NCBI GenBank assembly: GCA_041908065.1
Contig: JAYRGC010000009.1
Coordinates: 4,334-68,333 of the forward strand
Length of the DNA stretch: 64,000 bases
Direction: 5' to 3'
Source of the DNA: JAYRGC01 sp041908065
GTDB taxonomy: Bacteria > Pseudomonadota > Alphaproteobacteria > UBA9219
Below the pieces are notes generated by a model that saw only the letters and a program-made list of their open reading frames with translations, was not told the origin of the DNA and ran no database searches. Position 1 is the stretch's first letter; each line of letters begins with the position of its first letter. Shown here piece by piece: positions 34,938 through 43,902 of the stretch. The position numbers and the translations under genes are program-made.

Positions 34938-35897
34938 TTACAGGTAATTCAGGATAGTAAGCTGCGTCATTTGGGCGGTGGCCGCGTAGGACGCTTCCAG
35001 CTGGGTTTTGTAGGTGGTTATTTTCACAGCCACTTCGTTGACGTCGACGTTCTGGATGTCGCCGATCTCGTTTTTAGCGTCGCTGATGCCGCTGTTATGG
35101 CGGGTTTGGACGTTGTTCAAAATGTCCTGAGACGCCGCGAGATCGCTGTGTATAGCTCGCATTCCCGATAGGCCGTCGTTTATGAGATCGCGGGCGGTGG
35201 ACATAAGCGCGGAATAGTTGGCCTGATCCTGCGTGGCCGAATAGGCAAAACGCAGGCCAAGGATAAGTTGCTGGAAGGAATCTTGCGTGCTGGTTATTCC
35301 GTACTGCAGCTTTTGCGTGGTGTCTATCGACACTTGGTCTTGGATATACGCCGTCGCGTCGTTGGCGGGGGCGTCGGTGTCGTAATCCGGCAGAACCGGA
35401 TCCGCAACCAAAGCGGTGGACGATCCGGTGTTCAACAGCGGCAATGCGGTTATATCGGTGACGGGAACCGTTCCGTATCTGGTGCCCGAGAAGATATAGC
35501 GATCCCCCACCTGCTGGTTAAGATAAAACGACACCTGCTGCATGAAGCCTTTTATCTGCTCTGCCGTTGAGTTGTTGGTGTCGGGATTGTAAGACGGCGA
35601 AGTGTTGGTCAACGACGAAGCCAGCGCGGCGACCTTTTCCATGCCGGTCATCGATTGATCGTATACCTTGAGGCGGGTGTTGATGATCTGAATCGATCCT
35701 AAAAAGCCTTCGCGCCGCGCCAGAGCCGAGTTCAAGTTAAGCAGATTTTTCGCCACGTTGGGGCTGTAATCGGTCAGGTCTTGCGAAAACTTTCCCGAAG
35801 CCAGTTGGAGGTTCAACCGCGCCAAGTCCTTTTGTCCGGCGGTGATGATGTTCGTGTTGCCGATCTGTATGCCGAGAGTGCTGATAAGATCAGTCAT
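34938..35897 (-). CDS. flgL: Flagellar hook-associated protein FlgL (HAP3)
   Basis: Junction protein between hook and filament. 319 residues. The flagellin-type N-terminal helix has LARLNLQLASGKFSQDLTDYSP, and the C-terminal helical part has QDILNNVQTRHNSGISDAKNEIGDIQNVDVNEVAVKI, the conserved FlgL ending. The middle FSGTRYGTVPV is typical of HAP3. Last gene of the minus-strand run flgE-flgK-flgL, 6 bases after flgK. Exported by the flagellar type III system, so no signal peptide. Confidence 0.9.
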   Translation of the reverse strand: MTDLISTLGIQIGNTNIITAGQKDLARLNLQLASGKFSQDLTDYSPNVAKNLLNLNSALARREGFLGSIQIINTRLKVYDQSMTGMEKVAALASSLTNTSPSYNPDTNNSTAEQIKGFMQQVSFYLNQQVGDRYIFSGTRYGTVPVTDITALPLLNTGSSTALVADPVLPDYDTDAPANDATAYIQDQVSIDTTQKLQYGITSTQDSFQQLILGLRFAYSATQDQANYSALMSTARDLINDGLSGMRAIHSDLAASQDILNNVQTRHNSGISDAKNEIGDIQNVDVNEVAVKITTYKTQLEASYAATAQMTQLTILNYL

Positions 35898-35903
35898 GGC
35901 CGG

Positions 35904-37292
35904 TTACCTCATTATTTCTTCGAGCGTGTCGAACATCTGGTTGATTATGCTGATAACCCGCGCCGAGGCGTTGTAGGCGTTTTGCAGTGTGGTCAAAGCC
36001 ACCAATTCGGTGTCAACGTTGACGCCAATATTGTTGTAGTACTTTTTTTCCAAAAAGGCCTTTTGCGAAGCGGCTGGAGAACTGAGATCCGCGATGTTGT
36101 TCGCCGCCTGCTGGAATCCGGCGATTATGTCCGCTCCCAGTTTTTCATAGCTGCTGCCGGACAACGAAATTCCGTCGGCGGTGAAAGTCTTGCTGGAATC
36201 GTTGAAGGCGTCGACCACGTCGGAAGCGTTGGTCGAGGTCAACGCTGTGGTTCCGGCGACCAAGCCAGCCGTCACCGCGAAGGTGGTTCTGTCGGTTCCG
36301 CTGAAGAAATCCATGCCGACGGTTCCGGCGGGGTTATAGGCGTGGGCGAAACTTTCAGGAGGACCGGCGGTTGATGTGGTAAAAGCGTCGACGATGGCGT
36401 CCATTTGCGAACGCAGCTTGCGAATGACTTCCGTGGCCGGATCGGTGCTGGCGGTGGCGGGGGAGGCGTCTGAGCGGAATTTCACTCCGGCTTCAAGGGA
36501 TCCTCCGGAAAGAATGTCGTTGAGCGACGCGGAGGGATTGCTGGCCGCAGTGACATCGGTTCCGTCATAGGAAAAAGTCTGAGGCCTTCCGTCCAAGAGC
36601 AGATAGCCCTGTGGGGTGTAAAGAGCCACCTGCCCTTGTTCTCTCGGCAAAATGGTGATTTTTGTCACCGACGCTATTCTTAGAATCACTTTGTCGCGAT
36701 CGTCTTCCAGATCCCCGGGCGGCTGGTTGGAACTTATGGCGGCAGCGATGCGTTGGTTGTAATCAGCCACCAATTCCAAGTCGTTGTTGAGCTGGTTGAC
36801 GGTGTTGTCGATGTCGCTGTGGACGCTTCGATCCAAATCCTCGATGGATCTGGCCAAAGATTGTATCTCCATCGTCAGGTTGGTTCCGGCTCGGATCACC
36901 TGCTTTTGTTGAACGCTGCTTTCGGGGGCGGCTTCCAATTGCCGCCAAGCGGCGGCGAACTCGTTCATCGCATCGGAAAGGGCGGGGGCACTGGTGTTGG
37001 TTCCCAGTATCTCGCTGACCCTGCTCATGAAGTAGTCTTGCTTGCTGCGAAGGCCGTCTTCGGAGGTGATGGTGCGCAGGGTGTTTAGCGTGGCGTCGTC
37101 GGTCACGCGGGTGTATCCGCTTATCCGGCTGCCTCCCGCGTCTTTGCCCAAAACCACAGATTCCAGAGTAACGCCCTTGCTGCTGTAGCCCTCTTTCCCC
37201 GCGTTGGAGATGTTGTTGGCCACCAGCGACATTTGCGAAGTCGCCACCTGCAAACCGGTCAACGAGACCGAAAGCGCGGACATAAGTGACAT
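35904..37292 (-). CDS. flgK: Flagellar hook-associated protein FlgK (HAP1)
   Basis: First hook-filament junction protein. 462 residues. It begins LMSALSVSLTGLQVATSQMSLVANNISNAGKEGYS, the rod/hook-type N-terminal heptad helix shared by FlgK and other axial proteins. It ends with LTTLQNAYNASARVISIINQMFDTLEEIM, the usual FlgK C-terminus. Lies between flgE and flgL. Confidence 0.93.
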   Translation of the reverse strand: MSLMSALSVSLTGLQVATSQMSLVANNISNAGKEGYSSKGVTLESVVLGKDAGGSRISGYTRVTDDATLNTLRTITSEDGLRSKQDYFMSRVSEILGTNTSAPALSDAMNEFAAAWRQLEAAPESSVQQKQVIRAGTNLTMEIQSLARSIEDLDRSVHSDIDNTVNQLNNDLELVADYNQRIAAAISSNQPPGDLEDDRDKVILRIASVTKITILPREQGQVALYTPQGYLLLDGRPQTFSYDGTDVTAASNPSASLNDILSGGSLEAGVKFRSDASPATASTDPATEVIRKLRSQMDAIVDAFTTSTAGPPESFAHAYNPAGTVGMDFFSGTDRTTFAVTAGLVAGTTALTSTNASDVVDAFNDSSKTFTADGISLSGSSYEKLGADIIAGFQQAANNIADLSSPAASQKAFLEKKYYNNIGVNVDTELVALTTLQNAYNASARVISIINQMFDTLEEIMR

Positions 37293-37330
37293 TATTCATC
37301 CTTTCACGCGGCGAAGAAACTAAGCGCGTG

Positions 37331-38653
37331 TTACCTGATGATGTTGATGACTTCCTGCAACATGCTGTCGGCGGTGGTGACGCTGCGGGCGTTGGCCGAA
37401 TAAACGCGCTGCGCCTGTATCAGCTTGGTGAACTCGTCGGCGATGTCGACGTTGGATCCTTCCAGAGCCGATCCGACTACGGTTCCCGCGCCAACCGTTC
37501 CGGGCGCGCCATAGCGGGCGTTGCCGGATTCCAGCGTGCGTTGGTAAGCACCTCCGGTTACGCGCTGTAGTTTGTCTTGGGCGAAGAACTGGACGATCGG
37601 TATTTGATAGAAGGTCTTGGAACGCCCGTTGTCATAATTGAGCGTCAAGAAGCCGTTCTTGTCGATGGACAGATCTCGGAAAGATCCGCGCGGAATTCCG
37701 TTTTGCTCGAACGAAGTCACCGACACGGTGGTGTCGGCGAATTGGGTGGTTCCGCTGGCTTCGTCGATCGTACCGAAGGTGGCGGTGACGGTTTGGGTTC
37801 CCGCGCCGTCGAAGGATAAATCGAAGTCTATTTGCGCCAGATTTTCCGCTAAAGCCGAGTTGTCGATGACATTGTAATCGGTTCCAGCGGTGATGCTGGC
37901 GATGGTTCCCGAATTGGTCACATCGTTGAAGACGAAGGGAACATCGATGTCGAAGTCGGTGTAGAGGGTGGCGGGAGCGACGGGGGCCACGGCGTCCGGC
38001 ACGTTGACGTTCAACGTCCAATTATTGGTTGCGTCTTTCGTCCATGTCAGGCTCATGTTGTGAGCGTTGCCTAAGGCATCGAATACTTGGATGGTAGAAG
38101 GTGGGAAGTCCACGCCGTCGGTAGCACTAGATGGCAAGTTGGCGGAATATGTGACCGAGGTGGTTGCCACAGGATTATCCAAAAGCGCCGATATCTGAAT
38201 AGGGTCTGCCGCCGAGGTGTCTACTTCGTTGGATACGATGTCGTATCCGGTAAGGAAGTATCCGGCCCCGTTCACCAGATAGCCGTTCTTGTCCAGCGTG
38301 AAGTCGCCGCGTCGCGTGAAAGAACTGTCGCTGCTGAAGGTGGTGATGCCGTCCGCGCCGACCGTGGCCGGACGCACCGCGAAGAATCCTTGTCCGGTGA
38401 TGGCCAAAGACGTGGCCACCTGCGATTGCACCAGATTTCCTTGAATGCCGTTTTGATAGTGCGGGGTGGCGCGCACGCCGCCCGGGTCGTTGTGGGTTAA
38501 ATTGGAAGCCGTCACCAGAGTTTCAAAAGACGTGTCAATGCGCTTAAACCCGACCGTCGAAGTGTTGGTAAGATTATCCGAGATGTTGCCGATAGCGGCA
38601 GATTGTGCCGACAAACCGCCGACCGCCACAGTCAAAGCCGAGAAAAGCGACAT
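37331..38653 (-). CDS. flgE: Flagellar hook protein FlgE
   Basis: Main subunit of the hook. 440 residues. The N-terminus LFSALTVAVGGLSAQSAAIGNISDNLTNTSTVGFK and the C-terminus LIQAQRVYSANARSVTTADSMLQEVINI are classic FlgE. The variable middle is Thr/Asp-rich. GGAGG stands before the ATG at 38653, and a sigma54-type promoter lies about 48 bases upstream. It is 38 bases before flgK, so the three hook genes are likely one transcript. Confidence 0.95.
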   Translation of the reverse strand: MSLFSALTVAVGGLSAQSAAIGNISDNLTNTSTVGFKRIDTSFETLVTASNLTHNDPGGVRATPHYQNGIQGNLVQSQVATSLAITGQGFFAVRPATVGADGITTFSSDSSFTRRGDFTLDKNGYLVNGAGYFLTGYDIVSNEVDTSAADPIQISALLDNPVATTSVTYSANLPSSATDGVDFPPSTIQVFDALGNAHNMSLTWTKDATNNWTLNVNVPDAVAPVAPATLYTDFDIDVPFVFNDVTNSGTIASITAGTDYNVIDNSALAENLAQIDFDLSFDGAGTQTVTATFGTIDEASGTTQFADTTVSVTSFEQNGIPRGSFRDLSIDKNGFLTLNYDNGRSKTFYQIPIVQFFAQDKLQRVTGGAYQRTLESGNARYGAPGTVGAGTVVGSALEGSNVDIADEFTKLIQAQRVYSANARSVTTADSMLQEVINIIR

Positions 38654-38700
38654 AGCCCATTCCTCCGAAACGTTAGGTAAAATTGCTCCGCCATATAAAA

Positions 38701-38717
38701 AGCAATTGGCGTGCCAA
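38701..38717 (-). promoter_or_regulatory. Sigma54-type promoter upstream of flgE
   Basis: Read on the minus strand the site is TTGGCACGCCAATTGCT, a full match to the -24/-12 consensus (TGGCACG, four bases, TTGCT). Transcription would start near 38690, giving a 5-prime leader of about 37 bases before flgE. Sigma54 control of hook genes is well known in Caulobacter and relatives. An activator such as FlbD would be needed and is not in this window. Confidence 0.85.
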
Positions 38718-38940
38718 AATATAGCCGATTGTTTTTATGTGACTTTTGGGCGTGGTGGGTTTGGGTTTTTATGCAGGGGAGGGATTTTGCTGTGGTGGGA
38801 AGGGAAGATTATGCCTGCGGCGAGGATTTATGCGCCGCCGCAGCACGGCACAGTGTTGTTTGCCCGTTTATCCTTGCTTTTTCGCAGTTTTTCTGGTCTT
38901 TGTGCGGGCGGAAACAGGGGCAGGAAACGGGTATATTCGA

Positions 38941-40749
38941 ATGACGACACCGCTATCGCGCATCAGGAATTTTTCCATCATCGCGCATATAGACCACGGC
39001 AAATCCACGTTGGCCGACCGCCTTATCCAGATGTGCGGCGAGATACAGGCGCGGGAAATGCGCGAGCAGCTGCTCGACAACATGGACATTGAGCGCGAGC
39101 GCGGCATCACCATCAAAGCCCAGACCGTTCGACTGAAATACAAGGCGCGGGACGGGGAAACCTATCAGCTCAATCTTATGGACACTCCCGGGCACGTCGA
39201 CTTCGCCTACGAAGTCAGCCGCAGCCTAGCCGCTTGCGAAGGCTCCATATTGGTGGTCGACGCTTCGCAGGGGGTGGAGGCGCAGACGCTGGCCAACGTC
39301 TATCAGGCGATAGACAACGGCCATGAAATAGTTCCGGTCTTGAACAAGATAGATCTGCCCGCAGCCGATCCAGATCGCGTCAAGCAGCAGATCGAGGACG
39401 TCATCGGCCTCGACGCTTCGGACGCCATCCCCATTTCCGCCAAGACCGGCCAAGGCATCGACGAGGTGTTGGAGGCTATTGTCACGCGCCTGCCGCCGCC
39501 CAAGGGCGAACCGGAAAATGCGCTTAAGGCTTTGCTGGTCGACAGCTGGTACGACGCATATCTGGGCGTGGTCGTTCTGGTGCGCGTGGTGGACGGACAT
39601 ATCCGCAAGGGGCAGAAGGTGCGCTTTATGGCCACGGGGGCCGCGCGGGAAGTGGACAGGGTGGGGATTTTCAATCCAAAGAAGACGGAAGTCTCCGAGC
39701 TGGGGCCTGGCGAGGTAGGATTTATAACAGCCGGAATAAAGCAGATAAGCGATACCAAGGTGGGCGACACCATTACCGATGAACGCCGTCCGGCCGAGCA
39801 GCCGTTGGCCGGATTTAAGCCCTCCATACCGGTGGTGTTCTGCGGGCTGTTTCCGGTGGATGCGGCTGATTTTGAGCATTTGCGGGAATCGTTGGGCAAA
39901 CTTGCTCTCAACGACGCCAGTTTTCAGTTCGAGGCGGAGAGCTCGGCGGCGTTGGGGTTCGGATTCCGGTGCGGGTTCTTAGGCCTTTTGCATCTGGAGA
40001 TCATTCAGGAGCGGTTGGAGCGCGAGTTCAACCTTAATCTGATAACCACCGCTCCGTCGGTCATTTATCACGTCAATCTTACCGATGGCACGGTCGTGCA
40101 TTTGCACAATCCCGTGGACATGCCGGATCCGGTGCGGATAGCCTCGATCGAGGAGCCGTGGATAAAGGCCACGATAATGACGCCGGACGAGTATTTGGGC
40201 GGGATTCTCGCGTTATGCAACGACAGGCGCGGCGAACAGATCGAGCTTACCTATGTCGGGCAACGCGCCATGCTTATCTATCGGTTGCCGCTTAACGAGG
40301 TGGTTTACGATTTTTACGATCGCCTGAAATCGATCAGCCGCGGCTATGCCAGCTTTGATTACGCGCTGGAAGGGTATCGCGAAGGGGATCTGGTGACGAT
40401 GAACATCCTCGTCAACCTAGAGCCGGTCGACGCCTTGGCTTGCATCGTCAACCGCGCCGCCGCCGAAAAACGGGGGCGGGCGTTGTGCGAGAGGTTGAAG
40501 GAGCTTATTCCCCGCCAGTTGTTCAAGATAGCGGTGCAGGCCGCAATCGGCAGCCGCGTCATAGCCAGAGAAACCATTTCGGCGTTGCGTAAGGACGTGA
40601 CGGCCAAATGTTATGGCGGAGACATAAGCCGCAAGCGCAAGCTGTTGGAAAAGCAAAAGGAAGGCAAGAAGCGGATGCGCCAGTTCGGCGAAGTCGAAAT
40701 CCCGCAATCGGCCTTCATCGCCGCGCTGAAGATGGACAGCGGAAAGTAG
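38941..40749 (+). CDS. lepA: Elongation factor 4 (LepA)
   Basis: Ribosome-associated translational GTPase able to back-translocate. 602 residues from the ATG at 38941, giving the standard N-terminus RIRNFSIIAHIDHGKSTLADRL (G1). DTPGHVDFAYEVSRSLAACEG (G3), NKIDLPAADPDRV (G4) and the LepA-specific C-terminal domain (CYGGDISRKRKLLEKQKEGKKRMR) follow. A longer frame upstream has no family similarity. It is divergent from flgE and shares its 287-base upstream region. Confidence 0.98.
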   Translation: MTTPLSRIRNFSIIAHIDHGKSTLADRLIQMCGEIQAREMREQLLDNMDIERERGITIKAQTVRLKYKARDGETYQLNLMDTPGHVDFAYEVSRSLAACEGSILVVDASQGVEAQTLANVYQAIDNGHEIVPVLNKIDLPAADPDRVKQQIEDVIGLDASDAIPISAKTGQGIDEVLEAIVTRLPPPKGEPENALKALLVDSWYDAYLGVVVLVRVVDGHIRKGQKVRFMATGAAREVDRVGIFNPKKTEVSELGPGEVGFITAGIKQISDTKVGDTITDERRPAEQPLAGFKPSIPVVFCGLFPVDAADFEHLRESLGKLALNDASFQFEAESSAALGFGFRCGFLGLLHLEIIQERLEREFNLNLITTAPSVIYHVNLTDGTVVHLHNPVDMPDPVRIASIEEPWIKATIMTPDEYLGGILALCNDRRGEQIELTYVGQRAMLIYRLPLNEVVYDFYDRLKSISRGYASFDYALEGYREGDLVTMNILVNLEPVDALACIVNRAAAEKRGRALCERLKELIPRQLFKIAVQAAIGSRVIARETISALRKDVTAKCYGGDISRKRKLLEKQKEGKKRMRQFGEVEIPQSAFIAALKMDSGK

Positions 40750-40758
40750 GAGTTTTTT

Positions 40759-40915
40759 GGCTCTTTCCTAAAACGGGTGGGTAAAGAGTCGCTATTTCAG
40801 CAATCACGGTCTGTTCCTCCCCCTGCTTAGGGGGAGGAACAGATCGTGCCTTATGGGAAGAACGTCGCTTCAACCCCGATAAAAACCAAATATCCGCCAG
40901 TTTTGCGTAATAGCC
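40759..40915. repeat. MITE-like element with C-rich/G-rich hairpin cargo
   Basis: GGCTCTTTCCTAAAACGGGT at the left and the inverse CAGTTTTGCGTAATAGCC at the right form terminal inverted repeats. Inside, 40805-40824 (CACGGTCTGTTCCTCCCCCT) pairs with 40829-40848 with one mismatch across a GCTT loop. The element lies between the convergent lepA and icmT genes. Near identity in layout with 15530-15686 shows recent spread within the genome. Confidence 0.8.
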
Positions 40916-40945
40916 TTATGCAAGAGGTCTATTATGAACAGGCTC

Positions 40946-41212
40946 TCACCCGTAATCGTTCCACTGACGCTTGGCGCGGGCGATGTTGGCGGGACGTTTG
41001 GGGCCGACTAGCCAGCTTCTGACGGCGCGGACGGCGGCGTCAAAAGTCAAGCCGCGCCGCTCCAACAGCCACAGCACTACGACAGACGCCACCACGACGC
41101 CGAAAGTCCACCAGCGGGCATGAACCAAGAATAGCAGGAATGCCGCGAAGGCGCGGGCGTCCATGAAGAAAAATCGAGTGGGTTTTTGGGTGTTTCGCCA
41201 GTGAATGTCCAT
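40946..41212 (-). CDS. icmT: IcmT/TraK-like type IVB secretion protein
   Basis: 88 residues. HWRNTQKPTRFFFMDARAFAAFLLFLVHARWWTF matches the start of Legionella IcmT and IncI TraK, with one membrane region (about 20-50) and a C-terminal LVGPKRPA-type tail. In Legionella IcmT is a small inner-membrane component of the Dot/Icm complex. Last gene of the dotD-dotC-dotB-icmT run, 6 bases after dotB. The same order is found as traH-traI-traJ-traK on IncI plasmids. Confidence 0.85.
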   Translation of the reverse strand: MDIHWRNTQKPTRFFFMDARAFAAFLLFLVHARWWTFGVVVASVVVLWLLERRGLTFDAAVRAVRSWLVGPKRPANIARAKRQWNDYG

Positions 41213-41218
41213 GACGGC

Positions 41219-42460
41219 CTACTCGATGTCGTCGTCCGGGATGTCGATGGCGTCGCCGTCTCCGAGCGAAGCGTTCTCGTCGATCCCGATCACGCGATCG
41301 CCGGACATGCCTTTGACCAGCAGCAGATAGGCGCGGCGGTCGATAAGCCCCTCTTTGAAGGCGGCACTGGCGGATTGTTCCATGGTTTTGCCGTAGCGCA
41401 GCAGCAGTCTTTGCGTCGCCGCCGTCCAATGTTCGACCGGCATTTCCATCAGCTGTTCGCGCACGTTGTCGTCGAACACCATGTACTCGCGCAGGCCGAT
41501 GCGTCCTCCGCCTACCTTTTGCACCAAGGTTTGCGTGACGATCATCCGCAGGGTTTCCATCATGGCGTAGGCACGCTCGGTTCGCTCGGCCGGTTCGAAC
41601 ATGCTGATGACGCGCCTTACGGTGGCGGCCACGCCGATGGTGTGCAGGGTGGAGTAGACCAAGTGTCCGGTCTGTCCGGCTTCGATAGCGGCGGACACGG
41701 TTTCTCGGTCGCGAGATTCTCCCACCAGAATGATGTTCGGTTTGCGGCGCAAGGCGTTGCGGATTCCGGCGGCGAAGGTGGGCAAATGGCGCGGGATTTC
41801 GGTTTGCGCCACCAGAGAACGCGGTCCGGTTATTTGGTCGTAGACGTATTCTATGGGGGCTTCGTAACTGAGAAGTTTGCCGCAGCCCTCCGTCCGCTCT
41901 ATCAACATTCGGCAACCGGAGGCCAAAAGCGTGGTTTTGCCGCTGCCGGTAGGGCCGGTAACCAGTATCAGACCTTGGCGGGGAGCCCAGCTTTCGATTA
42001 TGGGATCCTCGATCCCCAGCGATTTCATGGTAGGAGGCAGGCTGGGCAGGCTGCGGAGCGTTATTTGTACGGAATCCCGCCCGCGGCTTAGGATCGCCGT
42101 TATGTTGGTGCGGAAGCGGAAGCGGGTGTTGCGCTCCGGCCTGACTTCGTATGACAGATCCAGATCGCGTCCCGAGGCTAGTTTGGCCAGCGCGTCCGCG
42201 CCGTAGATTTTATTGAGGAAGTTGGCCATATCCGCCGAGTCCATGTTCCGTCTCGTGACGGGATAGAGGATGTTGTCAACCTCTATGTAAACCGGACGGT
42301 CGGTTTGGATGGTTATATCGGTGGCTTTTTTGCTTGTGCACCAAAGCAACAGAACGTCGACGTCGGTGTCTTGCACGCGCAAAGGCTCTTCCGGCCACAT
42401 GCCGATGCTGGCGGTGACAGCGTCCATTTTTATGTCTTTTATCTCGTCGCTGCCGTCCAC
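41219..42460 (-). CDS. dotB: DotB/TraJ-like type IVB secretion ATPase
   Basis: 413 residues. VirB11/PilT-type AAA ATPase that energises the Dot/Icm channel. The N-terminal domain is DVDVLLLWCTSKKATDITIQTDRPVYIEV. Walker A is ILVTGPTGSGKTTLLA, the Asp box is EAPIEYVYDQI, Walker B is NIILVGESRDRETV, and the His box is GHLVYSTLHT. The middle fits DotB rather than twitching PilT because of SKKATDI and its neighbours. Its start overlaps the dotC end by 22 bases. Confidence 0.9.
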   Translation of the reverse strand: MDGSDEIKDIKMDAVTASIGMWPEEPLRVQDTDVDVLLLWCTSKKATDITIQTDRPVYIEVDNILYPVTRRNMDSADMANFLNKIYGADALAKLASGRDLDLSYEVRPERNTRFRFRTNITAILSRGRDSVQITLRSLPSLPPTMKSLGIEDPIIESWAPRQGLILVTGPTGSGKTTLLASGCRMLIERTEGCGKLLSYEAPIEYVYDQITGPRSLVAQTEIPRHLPTFAAGIRNALRRKPNIILVGESRDRETVSAAIEAGQTGHLVYSTLHTIGVAATVRRVISMFEPAERTERAYAMMETLRMIVTQTLVQKVGGGRIGLREYMVFDDNVREQLMEMPVEHWTAATQRLLLRYGKTMEQSASAAFKEGLIDRRAYLLLVKGMSGDRVIGIDENASLGDGDAIDIPDDDIE

Positions 42461-43293
42461 CGGTCGCTCCGTTGGATGAAGGTGGATGGGCCGGTTATCA
42501 TCAAGCCTCTGTCGCCGACCCGCATTTCCGAGCCGTTTCCGGTCACGCCGTAGTCTTGATGGGTGGCATAGGGCGGAGAGATCATGCCCTGCGCCAACAA
42601 TTCGCGGTAGCGCACCATGCCGGTGAAATCGTTGGAAAGGCGGTCAAGATCGGCCTCGAAGGTTTCCTCGGCTTGCTGGACTCCGGCGTCCCAGCCTTCC
42701 TTGACCCACTTTTTCCATTGAAGCTGTTCTTCGTCGGTGCGCGGCAAAAGCAGTCCTGGCGGAGGATCCACGACGCCCCAGTCGCGCTCCAGATACAACC
42801 GCCAGTCGCGGGCGGCGGTGACGATGCGCGCCGCTTGGTTGATGCGGTAAACGCGATCGGCCACGGCGGCTTCTTGTCCGCCACCGTTGACGATGACGGC
42901 GCGTTGCGCTTCGGAGACTATCGGCGGTTCTATGATAAGTCCTGACGGAGCGGCGACCAACAGGCGCGAGAAATTGAAAGTTTTGGAAAGGCTGGAATCG
43001 TGTTCGGCCAGACGGCGTTGTATCTCGAAGGTGCGGCTGGCAAGTCCGCCGCGCGCGCCGTAGGAAAGGGCGGCTTCGCGCAAAGCGTCGTTGCGGATTT
43101 GCAGCCCCATTTCTTCCGGCTTGGGGGCTTCGCCGTCGCTGCTTTGGCCTTGCAGATCCGCCAAAGACGGCGGAGGAGGGGACGCTTCGGGAAGCACTTC
43201 GGCCAATGCAAGAGGCGCGGAGAGCAGAGCCAACACCAAAGCCAAGCCCAAAAAGCGAACCGGCCGCATCAGATTTGCCGCATCCAACAACAT
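42439..43293 (-). CDS. dotC: DotC/TraI-like type IVB outer-membrane-complex protein
   Basis: 284 residues. DotC family core: LREAALSYGARGGLASRTFEI, PSGLIIEPPIVSEAQRAVIV, ARDWRLYLERDWGVVDPPPGLLLP and DFTGMVRYRELLAQGMISPPYA. In Legionella DotC is a lipoprotein needed to place DotH in the outer membrane. Here the signal peptide (about 10-31) ends LSAPLALAE and looks like a signal peptidase I site, with no lipobox cysteine. Follows dotD by 7 bases. Confidence 0.9.
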   Translation of the reverse strand: MLLDAANLMRPVRFLGLALVLALLSAPLALAEVLPEASPPPPSLADLQGQSSDGEAPKPEEMGLQIRNDALREAALSYGARGGLASRTFEIQRRLAEHDSSLSKTFNFSRLLVAAPSGLIIEPPIVSEAQRAVIVNGGGQEAAVADRVYRINQAARIVTAARDWRLYLERDWGVVDPPPGLLLPRTDEEQLQWKKWVKEGWDAGVQQAEETFEADLDRLSNDFTGMVRYRELLAQGMISPPYATHQDYGVTGNGSEMRVGDRGLMITGPSTFIQRSDRWTAATR

Positions 43294-43300
43294 AGGATTA

Positions 43301-43801
43301 CTACCTTCCGGCTGGCGCGTAGCTGATTTCCACGAAACCGCTGAGGCCGTTGACGGACAAATCAGCCCGTTGTCCGGCCTGCAATCCCACGTCGCGCAGG
43401 ATCTCTACCAATGGGCGTTGATAGGCGTTGATCGTCACTATCAGCGGGGCCGGAGGCTTGCCGCCTCTGGTCTTAAAGCTGAGGCCGGCCTTGGAGGCCA
43501 GAGTTTCGGTTATCTGCTCTATGGGGCCGGTCCAGTTTATGGACACAGGCTGCATCAATTCCGGCGAAGCGTTGGAGTAGTTGTCCTCCATCTGGGTTAT
43601 GGGGCTACGCTGTTGCTCGATGCCGGAAATGGTGTCCAGCGCGGACGAAGCCTTTTCGGCGGCTTTGGCTATTCTGGTTCCGACAAGATCCGGCTCAGTC
43701 GCTACAGGCGCAGTTTCTCTCAAATCGTTGGCGCAACCGGACAGCGCTATCAGCACCGACAGCAGCATCGCGCCTGAGAACAATTTCATAGACATCGTCA
43801 T
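43301..43801 (-). CDS. dotD: DotD/TraH-like lipoprotein
   Basis: 166 residues from the ATG at 43801 (in-frame ATGs at 43795 and 43789 are also possible; the longer reading to 43867 is unlikely). The lipoprotein signal reads LLSVLIALSGC, so the mature protein starts at that cysteine. The C-terminal part (QPVSINWTGPIEQITETLASKAGLSF, then PLVEILRDVGLQAG) resembles the secretin-N-like domain of DotD. It heads the dotDCB-icmT run and lies about 100 bases after murJ on the same strand. Confidence 0.82.
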   Translation of the reverse strand: MTMSMKLFSGAMLLSVLIALSGCANDLRETAPVATEPDLVGTRIAKAAEKASSALDTISGIEQQRSPITQMEDNYSNASPELMQPVSINWTGPIEQITETLASKAGLSFKTRGGKPPAPLIVTINAYQRPLVEILRDVGLQAGQRADLSVNGLSGFVEISYAPAGR

Positions 43802-43902
43802 GGCCACGCAAAAAATAAACGGGTGTAACGCTTGCGCGAGAATATATCCTGAATCCTTCCGGCACAACAGGTTTATGCGTTAATTTTTACGCCATGAAGG
43901 GA

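Noticed and set aside
41040..41915. Long minus-strand Arg/His-rich frame inside dotB
   Set aside because: Composition is typical of an out-of-frame shadow; the DotB frame has Walker motifs over the same bases.
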